This document shows, piece after piece, positions 34,614-44,672 of a stretch of 64,000 nt of DNA (position 1 is the stretch's first letter; each line of letters begins with the position of its first letter). Position numbers and translations under genes: made by a program. The stretch is from Prevotella sp. (lineage in GTDB: Bacteria; Bacteroidota; Bacteroidia; Bacteroidales; Bacteroidaceae): assembly GCA_017623155.1 (NCBI GenBank), contig JAGAPR010000051.1:1-64000 (forward strand), given 5' to 3'. The notes under the pieces were generated by a model that searched no databases, was not told where the DNA came from, and was given only the letters and a program-made list of their open reading frames with translations.

Positions 34614-36608
34614 ATGGAACAAAACGAAAAACAAATGCTTCAACTGCCGGAAAACGCGTTCCGTGAGTTGAAAGACGGAGAGAAGTATGTGCCGATCATG
34701 AAGCCGGGAGAGAATTATCCCGAGGTAAACGCGTGGTCGGTGACGTGGGGTGTGATAATGGCGATGCTCTTCTCGGCTGCCGCCGCATACCTCGGTCTGA
34801 AAGTGGGACAGGTGTTTGAGGCGGCGATACCCATCGCCATTATCGCCGTCGGTGTGTCTACGGCCGCCAAACGGAGCAAGGCTCTCGGCGAGAATGTCAT
34901 CATACAGAGCATCGGTGCGTGCTCGGGAGCCGTGGTGGCGGGTGCCATTTTCACCCTGCCGGCAATATATATACTTCAAGCGAAGTACCCGGAGATAACC
35001 GTTTCGTTCATAAAAATATTCATATCGTCGCTGCTCGGAGGCATTATCGGGATACTTTTTCTAATACCGTTCCGTAAATATTTCGTCAGCGACATGCACG
35101 GAAAATATCCTTTCCCCGAGGCCACGGCCACCACGCAGGTGCTTGTCAGCGGAGCACAGGGCGGAAATCAGTCGAAACCGCTGCTCATAGCGGGACTCGT
35201 AGGCGGTCTTTACGACTTCATCGTAGGCACGTTCGGCCTTTGGAACGAGAATTTCACGACGCGCATTTGTGGTCTTGGCGAGCAGATAGCAGACAAGGCC
35301 AAGCTCGTGTTCAAGGTCAATACCGGCGCGGCGGTGTTCGGATTGGGATACATCGTGGGCCTCAAATATGCCCTTATCATCACACTCGGTTCGCTGGCGG
35401 TGTGGTGGCTGATTGTGCCGGGCATGGCCTTGCTCTTCCACGACACCGTTCTCAACGCGTGGAACCCCGCAATCACCGACACCGTGGGCGCAATGAGCCC
35501 CGAGCAGATATTCAAGGAATACGGCAAGTCGATAGGCATCGGCGGTATCGCCATGGCCGGAATAATAGGCATCATCAAGTCGTGGGGCATCATAAAACAG
35601 AGCATAAGCCGCATTGCGGGAGGCTCTTCAAAGTCTCAATCGGTGCAGGCGGAAGCCAAATCGACCGGAAACTCCAAAGACACCGACATACCGTTCAAGG
35701 TCATAGGCGTGGCCACGGTGCTCACGATAATCGTCACTTTCTTCTTTTTCTGGTTCGGAGTGATGGACGGCAACATGCTTTTCGCCCTCGTGGCGATAGT
35801 CCTTGTGTCGGTTATCGCGTTCCTGTTCACCACCGTGGCGGCAAATGCCATTGCCATAGTGGGCAGTAACCCCGTATCGGGAATGACTCTGATGACTCTC
35901 ATCCTTGCATCTGTCGTGATGGTGGGTGTGGGACTCAGCGGCACGAGCGGCATGGTGGCGGCTCTTGTCATGGGCGGTGTGGTGTGCACGGCACTGTCGA
36001 TGGCGGGCGCGTTCATCACCGACTTGAAAATCGGTTACTGGCTCGGCACAACGCCGCGTAAACAGGAGTCGTGGAAGTTTCTCGGCACTTTGGTGTCGGC
36101 CGCTACCGTTGGCGGTGTGATGATGCTGCTCAACGAGGCCTATGGATTTGACTCCGGCAAGCTGTCGGCACCGCAGGCTAATGCCATGGCGGCCGTCATC
36201 GAACCGTTGATGAACGGTATCAGTGCGCCGTGGATACTCTATGCGATAGGTGCCGCCATCGCCGTGGTGCTCACTTGGTGCCGTGTTCCGGCACTGGCTT
36301 TCGCCCTCGGCATGTTCATTCCGCTGGAACTCAACACCCCGTTGCTCGTCGGCGGAGCTATAAACTGGTTTGTGACGACACGCAGCAAAGACGACAATAT
36401 AAACAAGGAGCGCGGCGAGAAGGGTAATCTGATAGCATCGGGATTTATCGCCGGCGGTGCCCTTATGGGCGTGGTGAGTGCGTTGCTGCGCTTCGGAGGC
36501 ATCGATTTCGCTTACGACGCATGGTGGGCTAACCCGCTTTCGGAAATTCTCTCGCTCGGAGCATACGCCCTGTTGATAGTTTACTTTATCAGAGCAACGA
36601 GGAAATGA
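34614..36608 (+). CDS. OPT family oligopeptide transporter
   Basis: A 664-residue integral membrane protein with about 15 hydrophobic segments. Family features include the N-terminal VTWGVIMAMLFSAAAAYLGLKVGQVFEAAIP stretch (seen in pieces) and the middle GMTLMTLILASVVMVG region. OPT proteins take up oligopeptides or metal chelates with protons. Bacterial members are close to this length. There is no adjacent peptidase. It is probably transcribed alone, and the downstream spacer carries the same 3'-end repeats as its neighbours. Confidence 0.9.
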   Translation: MEQNEKQMLQLPENAFRELKDGEKYVPIMKPGENYPEVNAWSVTWGVIMAMLFSAAAAYLGLKVGQVFEAAIPIAIIAVGVSTAAKRSKALGENVIIQSIGACSGAVVAGAIFTLPAIYILQAKYPEITVSFIKIFISSLLGGIIGILFLIPFRKYFVSDMHGKYPFPEATATTQVLVSGAQGGNQSKPLLIAGLVGGLYDFIVGTFGLWNENFTTRICGLGEQIADKAKLVFKVNTGAAVFGLGYIVGLKYALIITLGSLAVWWLIVPGMALLFHDTVLNAWNPAITDTVGAMSPEQIFKEYGKSIGIGGIAMAGIIGIIKSWGIIKQSISRIAGGSSKSQSVQAEAKSTGNSKDTDIPFKVIGVATVLTIIVTFFFFWFGVMDGNMLFALVAIVLVSVIAFLFTTVAANAIAIVGSNPVSGMTLMTLILASVVMVGVGLSGTSGMVAALVMGGVVCTALSMAGAFITDLKIGYWLGTTPRKQESWKFLGTLVSAATVGGVMMLLNEAYGFDSGKLSAPQANAMAAVIEPLMNGISAPWILYAIGAAIAVVLTWCRVPALAFALGMFIPLELNTPLLVGGAINWFVTTRSKDDNINKERGEKGNLIASGFIAGGALMGVVSALLRFGGIDFAYDAWWANPLSEILSLGAYALLIVYFIRATRK

Positions 36609-36617
36609 ATGGTGTGT

Positions 36618-36690
36618 GGTGAATGGTGAGTTATTATTACCAACAAGAATTATCCGAGCTCTCAGAGTCCTCTGAGCTCTCCGAGAACTC
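36618..36690 (+). repeat. 3'-end repeats after the OPT gene
   Basis: GGTGAGTTATTATTACC at 36626-36642 is a variant of the GTGATGAGTTATGATTACC family in sense orientation. It is followed by a GAGCTCTC/CTCTGAG/CTCCGAG cluster similar to 34510-34535 and 20222-20283. Confidence 0.65.
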
Positions 36691-36707
36691 CTAAATAACA
36701 AACAACA

Positions 36708-38045
36708 ATGAACCTAAGAACGAATTTAGCCTTTTTTGCTGTGCTCGGCTTCATGAATGCCTCAGCCGCAGACTATCGTATTACCGATTTCGGTGCGGTG
36801 AACGATACCGCAAAACTGAGCACCGCCGCCGTGCAACAGGCCATCGATGCCTGTTCGCAGGCCGGAGGCGGGCGCGTGGTGGTGCCCACGGGAAGTTATA
36901 AAATCGGAACAATAGTGCTCAGAAGCAATGTCAACCTGCATCTCGAGCACGGTGCCACGCTGTATGGCAGCACCGATTTGGCCGACTACAAGCCCGTGAA
37001 GTCGGATTTCCTGTCGCTGCGCACGCAGACAGAGACAATACAGCTTGTATATGCCGACAATGTCGACAACGTGGTGATAGACGGCTACGGAACAATCGAC
37101 GGACGGGGAAAGGCTTTCAAAAAACTATCGTGGAACGATGAGGGCATCACACGCCCGCATCTGCTCCGCTTCATACAGAGCCGCGACATCACCGTGAAAG
37201 ATATCACCCTGCGCAACAGCGGATGCTGGATGCAGCACTATTTGGCATGCGACCGCGTCAGGATAGACGGCATCAAGGTGAAGAACCGCAACAACTTCAA
37301 CAACGACGCGCTCGACATCGACGGATGCCACGACGTGGTGGTGACGGGAATGACGGCCGACAGCGACGACGACGCCATCACATTGAAGAGCACATCGCCG
37401 CGGCTGTGCGAGAACGTGACTATCGCCAACTGTGTGGTGAGCAGCCACTGCAACGCCATAAAGCTCGGTACCGAGACCAACGGCGGCTTCCGCAACATCA
37501 ATATCAGCGGCATCGCCGTGAAACCGTCGGAAGACCAGACGTCGCAATACTTCGGATTGCCGCGCGGCATATCGGCTCTGTCGCTTGAGATAGTAGACGG
37601 TGGTGTGCTCGAGAACGTCAGCGTGAGCGGCATCACCGTAGAGGGCACTGAGGCTCCGATATTCGTCAGGCTCGGCAATCGTGCCCGCGGATACTACAAC
37701 GGACAGGTGATAAGCAACGTGGGAACAATCCGCGACGTGCACATCGACAACATCATAGTGCGCAATGCGGGCAATACCGGTTGCTCGGTAACGGGTCTTC
37801 CCGGCCATCCGGTGGAGAATATCCGGCTGAGCAACATACTGATATGCCACAAGGGTGGCGCGAAGAAGACTCCCGTGCCGGCCGACGAGAAAGAGAAAGA
37901 CTACCCCGAGGCCACGATGTGGAACACTCTTCCGGCCAAAGGCTTTTTCGTGCGACACGCCCGTAACGTGGTGTTCGACAACGTTGAGATACGCACCGAC
38001 GAGCCCGACGAGCGACCGGAGTTCGTATGCGAGGATGCAATGTGA
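36708..38045 (+). CDS. Glycoside hydrolase family 28 (polygalacturonase-like)
   Basis: A 445-residue exported beta-helix hydrolase acting on galacturonan. The signal peptide ends near MNASA. GH28 motifs: NNDALDID (200-205, equivalent to NTD), the catalytic pair at SDDDAI (220-223), SSHCNAIKLG with His247 and Lys252 (equivalents of GHG and RIK). The N-terminal ITDFGAVNDTAKLSTAAVQQAID is typical. It pairs functionally with the PL1 lyase at 13223 and the neighbouring GH2 and GH43 enzymes. There is no SusC/D pair beside it, so the transport partner lies elsewhere or is absent. Confidence 0.9.
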   Translation: MNLRTNLAFFAVLGFMNASAADYRITDFGAVNDTAKLSTAAVQQAIDACSQAGGGRVVVPTGSYKIGTIVLRSNVNLHLEHGATLYGSTDLADYKPVKSDFLSLRTQTETIQLVYADNVDNVVIDGYGTIDGRGKAFKKLSWNDEGITRPHLLRFIQSRDITVKDITLRNSGCWMQHYLACDRVRIDGIKVKNRNNFNNDALDIDGCHDVVVTGMTADSDDDAITLKSTSPRLCENVTIANCVVSSHCNAIKLGTETNGGFRNINISGIAVKPSEDQTSQYFGLPRGISALSLEIVDGGVLENVSVSGITVEGTEAPIFVRLGNRARGYYNGQVISNVGTIRDVHIDNIIVRNAGNTGCSVTGLPGHPVENIRLSNILICHKGGAKKTPVPADEKEKDYPEATMWNTLPAKGFFVRHARNVVFDNVEIRTDEPDERPEFVCEDAM

Positions 38046-38104
38046 AGCCCCAAGGCCTCACCCGGCCTCCTCTAATTCCTTCTCCTCTCCTTGGGGAGTG
38101 GGGC
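38043..38104. terminator. CCCC/GGGG hairpin spacer
   Basis: AAGCCCC at 38043-38049 can pair with GGGGCTT at 38098-38104, with an internal CTCCTTGGGGAG. It lies between convergent GH28 (+) and GH2 (-) genes. Confidence 0.6.
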
Positions 38105-38135
38105 TTACTTTGGGGAGACCGGGAAGAGTCCTCTT

Positions 38136-41009
38136 TCACTCTTTATTTACAATATTCTCATATCGCATCAGATACGTGTCGTATTGTGTTTCAAACGGTT
38201 TGAAAGCCTCGGGCACGGCGGCCGGAGAACCGAACAGGCGGGTTATTATCTCCGGTGTTCTCGCCGCATCGACACGGTAAAGGAGGAATGTTCCGCTCAC
38301 CGTGCCCACTTTGTCGGCCACAACGGGAAATGCCGTGCGGGCGAATTTCGGTCCTTGTCCCGCCACGGCGGCGTTGCAGCTGAGGATTATTCCGCGGTCG
38401 GTCTGTTCGAAAGAGATGTCGCCGCCGTCGCAGAAAATCAGAAGTCCGTTACCGTCTTTGTCGGTGAGCAGGGCAGCATCCACGCTGCGCCGGTTGCCTT
38501 CGAGATAGATATCGTCCTTGCGTAGAGCCCAAAAACCGTAGCGTCCGGCGCGATAACGTCCCGGGTAGGTGGGCATAATGCCGTTTCCTATCCATCTCAC
38601 GCGGTCGATACTGCTGTCGAGGGGTAGGGCGATACCGAGCTCAGAGAGGAAAGCATCGGTGCTGTCGGGAGTCAGCGAGAAGTCTACCCGTGTGGCATTG
38701 CCCTCTTTCGATGTCTTTATGTCGGCCTTGATGCAGATGCTGTCGCCTTTTGCCGTGAAGCCCTTGCGGCTGTCGCCCGTCATGGTGAGCAGGTATTTGT
38801 CGAGTCGTTTGTCGCCCACTTTCAGCCGTTCGGCCATCGTTGCCTTTCTGCCTGCCCGCACGAGCGGCTCGGCTTGCAGCCTTGTCATGGGGTCGTCGGT
38901 GGCAATGTCCAGTCCGGCGAGCAGTCGTGGAGTGAGCCGTTTCGGGTTTATGCGTATGGATTGGTTGTTGAACACGATGCCCTTGGCGTTGCAGATGTCG
39001 ATGTTCAGCAGTGCCGTCTGTTCATCTCCCACGGCAGCCATGGGCAGACGGAGCGCATGTTTTGCCGTGGAGCGCGGTTCGCAGGAAGGTGAGAAAGCTC
39101 CCTGTGCCACGGTGTCGCGGTCGGCCGTGAGTGTCCATCGGAATGTGATGTTGTCTTTCAGGTTGATGAAGTCGTGGCGGTTTCTCACTGTCAGCATCAC
39201 CGTGGCGTCGTCGCCGGCGGGCACGTCAATCACGGTATCGGTGACGGAAGCCTGTGCGTAGTTGTGGCGCAGCTCGTAATAGTTGGGCAGCGGTGTGCGG
39301 TCGGCATATAACAGACCGTCTGTGCCGGCGTTTCCCGCCATTTCGAAACCGCCGCTTGTCGAGGTGAACACCCGCTCTTCATATCCGTATCGGTCTTTAA
39401 GCGGTGCCTTGAACGGCATGCCTTGGTCTACCCATTCCCACACGCTGCCGCCCGCTATGCACGGTGTGCGCTCGATATGCTCCCACTGGCGGTCGTGATC
39501 TTCAAGCGAGATGCCGAGAGTGTGGCAGTATTCGGTGAATATCACCGGTCTGTCGGCGCGTTGATAGAAGCCCGCTATCTGTCCCGTGGTGGGGTAGTGG
39601 GGCGCGTAGATGTCGGCCACGGCGGGGAAGTCGTAGTTGAACTTGCGGAAATACGAGCCCACTTGTGGGTAGCATATCGGTCGCGAAGAGTCGAGACTGT
39701 CTTTCACATAGCTGCCGAGCCGCTTGCATATTTCTGTCAGCGGGTTCTCGTTTCCGAGACTCCAGATGAGCACTGAGGCATGGTTCTTGTCGCGGCGGAT
39801 GGTGGCCTGCGCCCTCTGTTGCAGCACGGGATAGAACGATTTGCGGCTCAGGTTCTTGTCGCCGAAGCCGAAAGGCACCTCGTCGATGATGTAGAAGCCG
39901 AGCGAGTCGGCCAGTTCGTAGAAGCGGGGTTCGCGCGGATAGTGCGATGTGCGGATGTAATTCACCGATGCCGCTTTCATCATCTTCATGTCGAGCAGTG
40001 TCAGTGAGTCGTCGATAACCTTGCCCGTGACGGGACTTGTGGCGTGACATGTGACTCCGCGTAACTTTATCGGCCGGCCGTTCAGTTTGATAATGTTGCC
40101 CTCTATTGTCAGTTTTCTGATGCCGAAGCGGTCTTCAAACGTCTGCAACAGCTTGTTCTTGTTCCATACGCTGTACCGTATCTTGTATAAAAAAGGTGTC
40201 TCTGCCGTCCATGTCTTGGGCTTTGTGATGTTTGTTACCGTGCTTCCGCAGCCTCCGTCGAGTGTCGGAGAGAACGATAATATCCGTCTGCCGTCGGGCG
40301 AGAATATGTCGGCTTTCACCGTCGTCACTTTCTTTGCGCCCGCCACTTTGAAGTCGAACTTCATGGTGGCTGAGCCTTCGCTCAGCTCCTTTGTCTCTAT
40401 CTTGAAGTCGGACAGATGCGTTTCCGGCACACAGAACAGCGTCACGTCGCGGAAAATACCGCTCGGAGCCCAGTCGTCGTTGTAGTCGAAATCGCTGCCG
40501 GGAAATGTCGTTATCACTCTCATGGCCAGCTCCTGTGCCTCTCCTTTGTTGAGAAACGGCGTGATGTCGAACAGTGCCGTGTTGTAGCCTGAGTGCCATT
40601 TGCCGGCATATTTGCCGTTTATCCACAGGTCGTAGCCGTACAGTACGCCGTCGAAACGGAGCACGGTTCGCCCGTCGTGCCACTCTTTCGGCACGTTGAA
40701 CTCCGTGCGGTAGTATCCCGTCAGCGGCGCGGCTTTCTTGTATGTGGATTTGCAGAAGCCGTAAACCTCCCAGCATCCGGGCACGGGGATTGACTTCCAA
40801 CTGTTGTCTTTTGCGGGAACGATGCTGTCACGGCTCGTTCCTTCGGTCACTTTCAGGCTCCATGTGCCGTTGAGGCAGATGGTTTTTGCGTGGTCGTCGA
40901 CCGGCCAGATGTCACTGAAAGCGTCTCGCACGTTGCTGTCTTGTGCATTGGCACATAGCGCCGTGGCCGCCATCAACAGGCCGCAGATTGTCTTTTTTGT
41001 TATGTTCAT
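38136..41009 (-). CDS. Glycoside hydrolase family 2 (beta-galactosidase-like)
   Basis: A 957-residue exported enzyme. The signal peptide is MNITKKTICGLLMAATALCANA. The order is sugar-binding jelly roll, immunoglobulin-like domain and a TIM barrel. The acid/base is Glu421 in SLGNEN and the nucleophile is Glu493 in IFTEYCH; RTSHYP and IDEVPFG are also characteristic. The C-terminal third is beta-rich and resembles the small chain of LacZ-type enzymes. Substrate is probably beta-galactoside side chains of pectin or hemicellulose, inferred from neighbours. A -7 box TAATTTTG lies at 41107-41100. Confidence 0.88.
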   Translation of the reverse strand: MNITKKTICGLLMAATALCANAQDSNVRDAFSDIWPVDDHAKTICLNGTWSLKVTEGTSRDSIVPAKDNSWKSIPVPGCWEVYGFCKSTYKKAAPLTGYYRTEFNVPKEWHDGRTVLRFDGVLYGYDLWINGKYAGKWHSGYNTALFDITPFLNKGEAQELAMRVITTFPGSDFDYNDDWAPSGIFRDVTLFCVPETHLSDFKIETKELSEGSATMKFDFKVAGAKKVTTVKADIFSPDGRRILSFSPTLDGGCGSTVTNITKPKTWTAETPFLYKIRYSVWNKNKLLQTFEDRFGIRKLTIEGNIIKLNGRPIKLRGVTCHATSPVTGKVIDDSLTLLDMKMMKAASVNYIRTSHYPREPRFYELADSLGFYIIDEVPFGFGDKNLSRKSFYPVLQQRAQATIRRDKNHASVLIWSLGNENPLTEICKRLGSYVKDSLDSSRPICYPQVGSYFRKFNYDFPAVADIYAPHYPTTGQIAGFYQRADRPVIFTEYCHTLGISLEDHDRQWEHIERTPCIAGGSVWEWVDQGMPFKAPLKDRYGYEERVFTSTSGGFEMAGNAGTDGLLYADRTPLPNYYELRHNYAQASVTDTVIDVPAGDDATVMLTVRNRHDFINLKDNITFRWTLTADRDTVAQGAFSPSCEPRSTAKHALRLPMAAVGDEQTALLNIDICNAKGIVFNNQSIRINPKRLTPRLLAGLDIATDDPMTRLQAEPLVRAGRKATMAERLKVGDKRLDKYLLTMTGDSRKGFTAKGDSICIKADIKTSKEGNATRVDFSLTPDSTDAFLSELGIALPLDSSIDRVRWIGNGIMPTYPGRYRAGRYGFWALRKDDIYLEGNRRSVDAALLTDKDGNGLLIFCDGGDISFEQTDRGIILSCNAAVAGQGPKFARTAFPVVADKVGTVSGTFLLYRVDAARTPEIITRLFGSPAAVPEAFKPFETQYDTYLMRYENIVNKE

Positions 41010-41131
41010 TTGTTTTTAGTATTATAGTTTGTTTGATTTGTTGAGTTATTCCTTTTGTCGTTATAATCTTCTTTGCTTGGTTTTAGATTGCTTTTGCTGC
41101 AAAATTACTTATTCTATGCCCTATAAAAAAG

Positions 41132-41171
41132 GTAAATCCGTACAGAAAGAGGTGTTTCTGTACGGATTTAC
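41132..41171 (-). terminator. Intrinsic terminator of the GH43 gene
   Basis: A 17-bp perfect stem (41132-41148 with 41155-41171) has a 6-nt loop. On the minus strand it is followed by CCTTTTTTAT, and it lies 70 bases after the GH43 stop. Confidence 0.9.
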
Positions 41172-41240
41172 GGTGATAAATATCTTTTTGCGGGGGCTAT
41201 GCCGTGAGGCAAAACATTTGTCGGTGATGTCGCTTCATGC

Positions 41241-42830
41241 TCATTGTTTGCCGCAAGCGGTGAGCTCGTAGCGGAAGAAATCGAACAGCGCCGTGCCGCC
41301 GTTTCCTTTTGTGTTATAGCAGAACAGGCCGGGGCGCGTGCCTTTCCAGTAGCCGTCGAGCATGGGAAACGAAGCCCCCGCAGGCACAAAACGCTTGCCG
41401 TCGGTGCTGTAATAAAAGCGGTTGATATTGTTATTGTTGTCTATCTCCGCGCGCAGATAGACAACGCAAGGTTTGTTTTTCACTGCCTTCACCTTGCTGT
41501 CGACAATCATTCTCTTGCCGTTTGCCTCGATAAAGATACCGTCGCGGCAAACACCGACGGCTCTGAAAGTCTTTCCTATGAGCAGAAGTCCGGCGTAAGT
41601 GTCCGGCGTTATGCCCGAGCAGTCTATTGCCGTGGTCACCGTTCCGGGCTGTCCTATGCTCTTTTGTGTGAGCATGTTGCGGCAAAAACGCAGGCTGTCG
41701 GCTCGCATTGCGTGCAACGTCAGCCATCCGTCGCGCTCGGTGAGGCTCCATGCGCTGTCCACCGGGTTGTGACACCACTGCCATTGCAGGCCGAGGGCAC
41801 TTTGCTTTTGCCCTCTCCAAAACAGTCCGTTGCCCGTAAACTCGTCGCTCATGGCCGGTATTTCTGGTCTCATGTTGCTCTCGGATATCGGTTTTGAGTA
41901 TGCTGTCACCGGCTCTCCGACGCCGTTTCCGTCGTAGTCTTCGCCTATTTCTATCCATCCGTCGCGCCATCTTGCCGGTTGCAGATGTACCACCCGGCCG
42001 GTAGATGTCACCGATTGGAAATGTATAAACCACCATTCTCCGTTCGGAGTGTCTATCAAACTTCCCTGATGAGGGCCGTTAATGGCCGTGGAGCCTTGCT
42101 CGAGAACGATGCGTCGTTCGTAAGGTCCGTATATGTTTCGTGCCCGGAGCATCGTCTGCCAGCCTGTGCGCACGCCTCCTTCGGGGATGCTCAGGTAGTA
42201 ATAGCCGTCTCGTTTGAGCCATTTCGTGCCCTCAGCCACCGGCCCTTGGTATACGGTGATACCGTCGTCGAGCAACCGTTTGCCGTCTGCGCTCATCCGA
42301 TGTACGATTATCGGACCGGCTCCATGCACGCTGTGGCCGAGATATGCCTGCCCGTCTTCGTCCCATATCGGGCACGGATCTTCCCATTTTTCTACCTTTT
42401 TCACGCAGTGGAGCGGTGTCCACGGTCCTCTCGGATTACTTGCGGTGCTCATGAAAAGTCCCTCGTGCGGAGTGCAGAAAAACACGTAATACAGTCCGTC
42501 GTGATAGCGGATGCTCGGTGCCCACGAGCCTCCCGCATACCGCTTATTGCTGTCCCATCCCGGAAAGTCGAACATGTCGTACACCTGACTGATAATCCGC
42601 CAGTTGACAAGATCTTCCGATTCGAGCACCTGCATGCCAGTGAAATGGAAGTCGGAAGCCACCATATAGTATTTGTTCCCCACCCGGATGGCATCCGGGT
42701 CACTGTAATCGGCGTTCAGTATGGGGTTACGGTATGTGCCGTCGCCCATGTCACCCCATGTCGTTTGCTGCTGTGCCCGGCACAGAATGGCGCATAACGA
42801 CATTATTATAATAATGGTATTGTATCTCAT
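41241..42830 (-). CDS. Glycoside hydrolase family 43 (beta-xylosidase/arabinosidase-like)
   Basis: A 529-residue exported five-bladed propeller enzyme. The signal peptide ends about CRAQ. The general base Asp44 lies in YSDPDAIRVG. The transition-state Asp is probably in WEDPCPIWDEDG and the acid is the Glu in GPVAEGTKW. From about residue 330 a concanavalin-like beta-sandwich domain follows (as in beta-xylosidase C-terminal domains). The specificity within GH43, xylose or arabinose, cannot be fixed. It lies upstream of the GH2 gene on the same strand, but a strong terminator separates them. Confidence 0.88.
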   Translation of the reverse strand: MRYNTIIIIMSLCAILCRAQQQTTWGDMGDGTYRNPILNADYSDPDAIRVGNKYYMVASDFHFTGMQVLESEDLVNWRIISQVYDMFDFPGWDSNKRYAGGSWAPSIRYHDGLYYVFFCTPHEGLFMSTASNPRGPWTPLHCVKKVEKWEDPCPIWDEDGQAYLGHSVHGAGPIIVHRMSADGKRLLDDGITVYQGPVAEGTKWLKRDGYYYLSIPEGGVRTGWQTMLRARNIYGPYERRIVLEQGSTAINGPHQGSLIDTPNGEWWFIHFQSVTSTGRVVHLQPARWRDGWIEIGEDYDGNGVGEPVTAYSKPISESNMRPEIPAMSDEFTGNGLFWRGQKQSALGLQWQWCHNPVDSAWSLTERDGWLTLHAMRADSLRFCRNMLTQKSIGQPGTVTTAIDCSGITPDTYAGLLLIGKTFRAVGVCRDGIFIEANGKRMIVDSKVKAVKNKPCVVYLRAEIDNNNNINRFYYSTDGKRFVPAGASFPMLDGYWKGTRPGLFCYNTKGNGGTALFDFFRYELTACGKQ

Positions 42831-42879
42831 GTAGCGGCGTTGTTGTTTGTTTTTAGGTCTGTATCAGACCATGATTTCA

Positions 42880-44580
42880 TTATGCTCCCTTTTGTCTTGT
42901 GCCCATACGAGCCTCCACAACGTTCACCACATAGTCGCCCAATTTCTCGCATTCGCTCACGATATCCATGTATATGGCACCCATGGCGTATGTATATTCA
43001 TGATTGTTCACGTCGTTGATATTCTGGTTTTTGAGCTGTGTGCGGTAGTTGTTGATTTCGTTTTCGATGTTGAACGAGCGGTTTACGTCGAAGTTATCCT
43101 TGCGCCCGCTGAGCAATGAGTTCATCTGTGTGAGCGAGTCGTCGGTGAGTTCGAGCATCTGATGCAGCCGTTCGTATTGCTTTTCGGTGAAATCCTCCTT
43201 GCCGGAGTTCTTTCTGCTGATGGCTCTGGCGATGTTGTAACAGCTGTCTCCGATGCTTTCGATTTCCGAAATCTCTCTTAGCATGGTGCGGATTTTGGCT
43301 TTTGTGTTGTCGCTCAGGTGTCCGTTGCTCACGTTGTCGAGATATTTTGCGATTTCAATCTCCATGTTGTCGCTGATGCTCTCGTACTTCTCAATGCGCG
43401 AAAAAAGTTTGGCGAATGCCGCTTCGTCTTTCTTCATGCCGAGCAGTTCGCGTACAAATCCGAACATCCTTTGTATGCGATTGGCAAACGATTGTATCTC
43501 TTTCTGTGCCTCGAGCACCGACAACTCCGGCGTTTTCATGATATTGTCGCCACCGATGTAGCACAGGCGGAACTCGTCTTCCTCATCGTTTTTCTTCGGT
43601 TTTATCGCCCAATTACAGAATCTTTCTATTTGTGGTATAAACCATATCAGTATCGCTGTGTTGGTGATATTGAACGCTGTGTGGAATGCCGCCAAGACGA
43701 ATGACAGTCGCACGGGATTGATGTGCGCGGTCATCGGGTTGATTCCAACCGTGGAGCACACGGTGTTTACGAACGGATAGAAGCATGCAAGCACCCATAA
43801 TACGCCGAATACGTTGAAGAACAGATGGGCCATTGCCGCACGTCTGGCTTGCGTGTTTCCCGTGAGAGCGGCAAGGTTTGCGGTAAGTGTGGTTCCTATG
43901 TTCTCGCCCATTACGAGCGCAATGCCGTGATATATGGACAATACGCCGCTCGTGCAGAGCACCATTGTTATGGCCATAAGTGCGGCAGACGACTGCACTA
44001 TGCATGTGAGTATGGTGCCGATGGCAAGGAAGAGTACTATGGTTATGAAACTGTTTTGGTCGAACGAGGCGAAGAAAGACGTCAGTTCGGCGTTGTGTCC
44101 CAAATCCATCTCCTTGCCCGTCTGGCTCAGTGCGCCAAGTGAGAAGAACATAAATGCCACTCCGAAGAGAAAGTCGCCTATGTACCTGTGTCTGCGCATG
44201 TATATAAGTATGATTCCAATGAAGAATGCCGGCCAAACAAAGTCCGTTATGTTGAGTGAGAAACCGGCACTCATTATCCATGCGGTGAGTGTGGTTCCGA
44301 TGTTGGCACCCATGATAACAGATATGGCTTGCGCCAAAGTCAGCAGTCCCGCATTTACGAATGACACGGTCATGACCGTTGTAGCGGATGAAGATTGCAC
44401 CGATACGGTTATGAACATGCCCGTAAGCATCCCCGTAAACCGATTTGTGGTCATGGCTCCGAGGATATGGCGCAATTGCGATCCGGCCATCTTTTGGAGT
44501 GCCTCACTCATCACTTTCATTCCATAGATTAGCAGCGCCAAGGCTCCAATCAACTTAAAAATAATAATAATCGACGACAT
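42880..44580 (-). CDS. Na/Pi cotransporter family protein with PhoU-like domain
   Basis: A 566-residue protein. Its first 330 residues hold two inverted NptA-type repeats, each with a QSSSATT/QSSAAL signature (VSVQSSSATTVM and CIVQSSAALMAI), the sodium and phosphate site. The C-terminal about 200 residues are a cytosolic PhoU-like helical bundle (IEKYESISDNMEIEIAKY). It probably imports or exports phosphate. Divergent from the nucleoside kinase gene. It may work with the phosphatase at 2901, but no linkage is visible. Confidence 0.92.
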   Translation of the reverse strand: MSSIIIIFKLIGALALLIYGMKVMSEALQKMAGSQLRHILGAMTTNRFTGMLTGMFITVSVQSSSATTVMTVSFVNAGLLTLAQAISVIMGANIGTTLTAWIMSAGFSLNITDFVWPAFFIGIILIYMRRHRYIGDFLFGVAFMFFSLGALSQTGKEMDLGHNAELTSFFASFDQNSFITIVLFLAIGTILTCIVQSSAALMAITMVLCTSGVLSIYHGIALVMGENIGTTLTANLAALTGNTQARRAAMAHLFFNVFGVLWVLACFYPFVNTVCSTVGINPMTAHINPVRLSFVLAAFHTAFNITNTAILIWFIPQIERFCNWAIKPKKNDEEDEFRLCYIGGDNIMKTPELSVLEAQKEIQSFANRIQRMFGFVRELLGMKKDEAAFAKLFSRIEKYESISDNMEIEIAKYLDNVSNGHLSDNTKAKIRTMLREISEIESIGDSCYNIARAISRKNSGKEDFTEKQYERLHQMLELTDDSLTQMNSLLSGRKDNFDVNRSFNIENEINNYRTQLKNQNINDVNNHEYTYAMGAIYMDIVSECEKLGDYVVNVVEARMGTRQKGA

Positions 44581-44672
44581 ATTTTGTTAATTTTAAATGC
44601 TTTTACCGGCCGATATCAAATATTCTGAGTATATTTACAGCTGTAAATGTTTAACCAGTAATTTGTTTCGAT

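Noticed and set aside
36708-42830. A complete pectin utilisation locus around GH28, GH2 and GH43
   Set aside because: No SusC/D pair or regulator adjoins these genes and terminators separate them, so only a loose cluster of secreted enzymes can be claimed.
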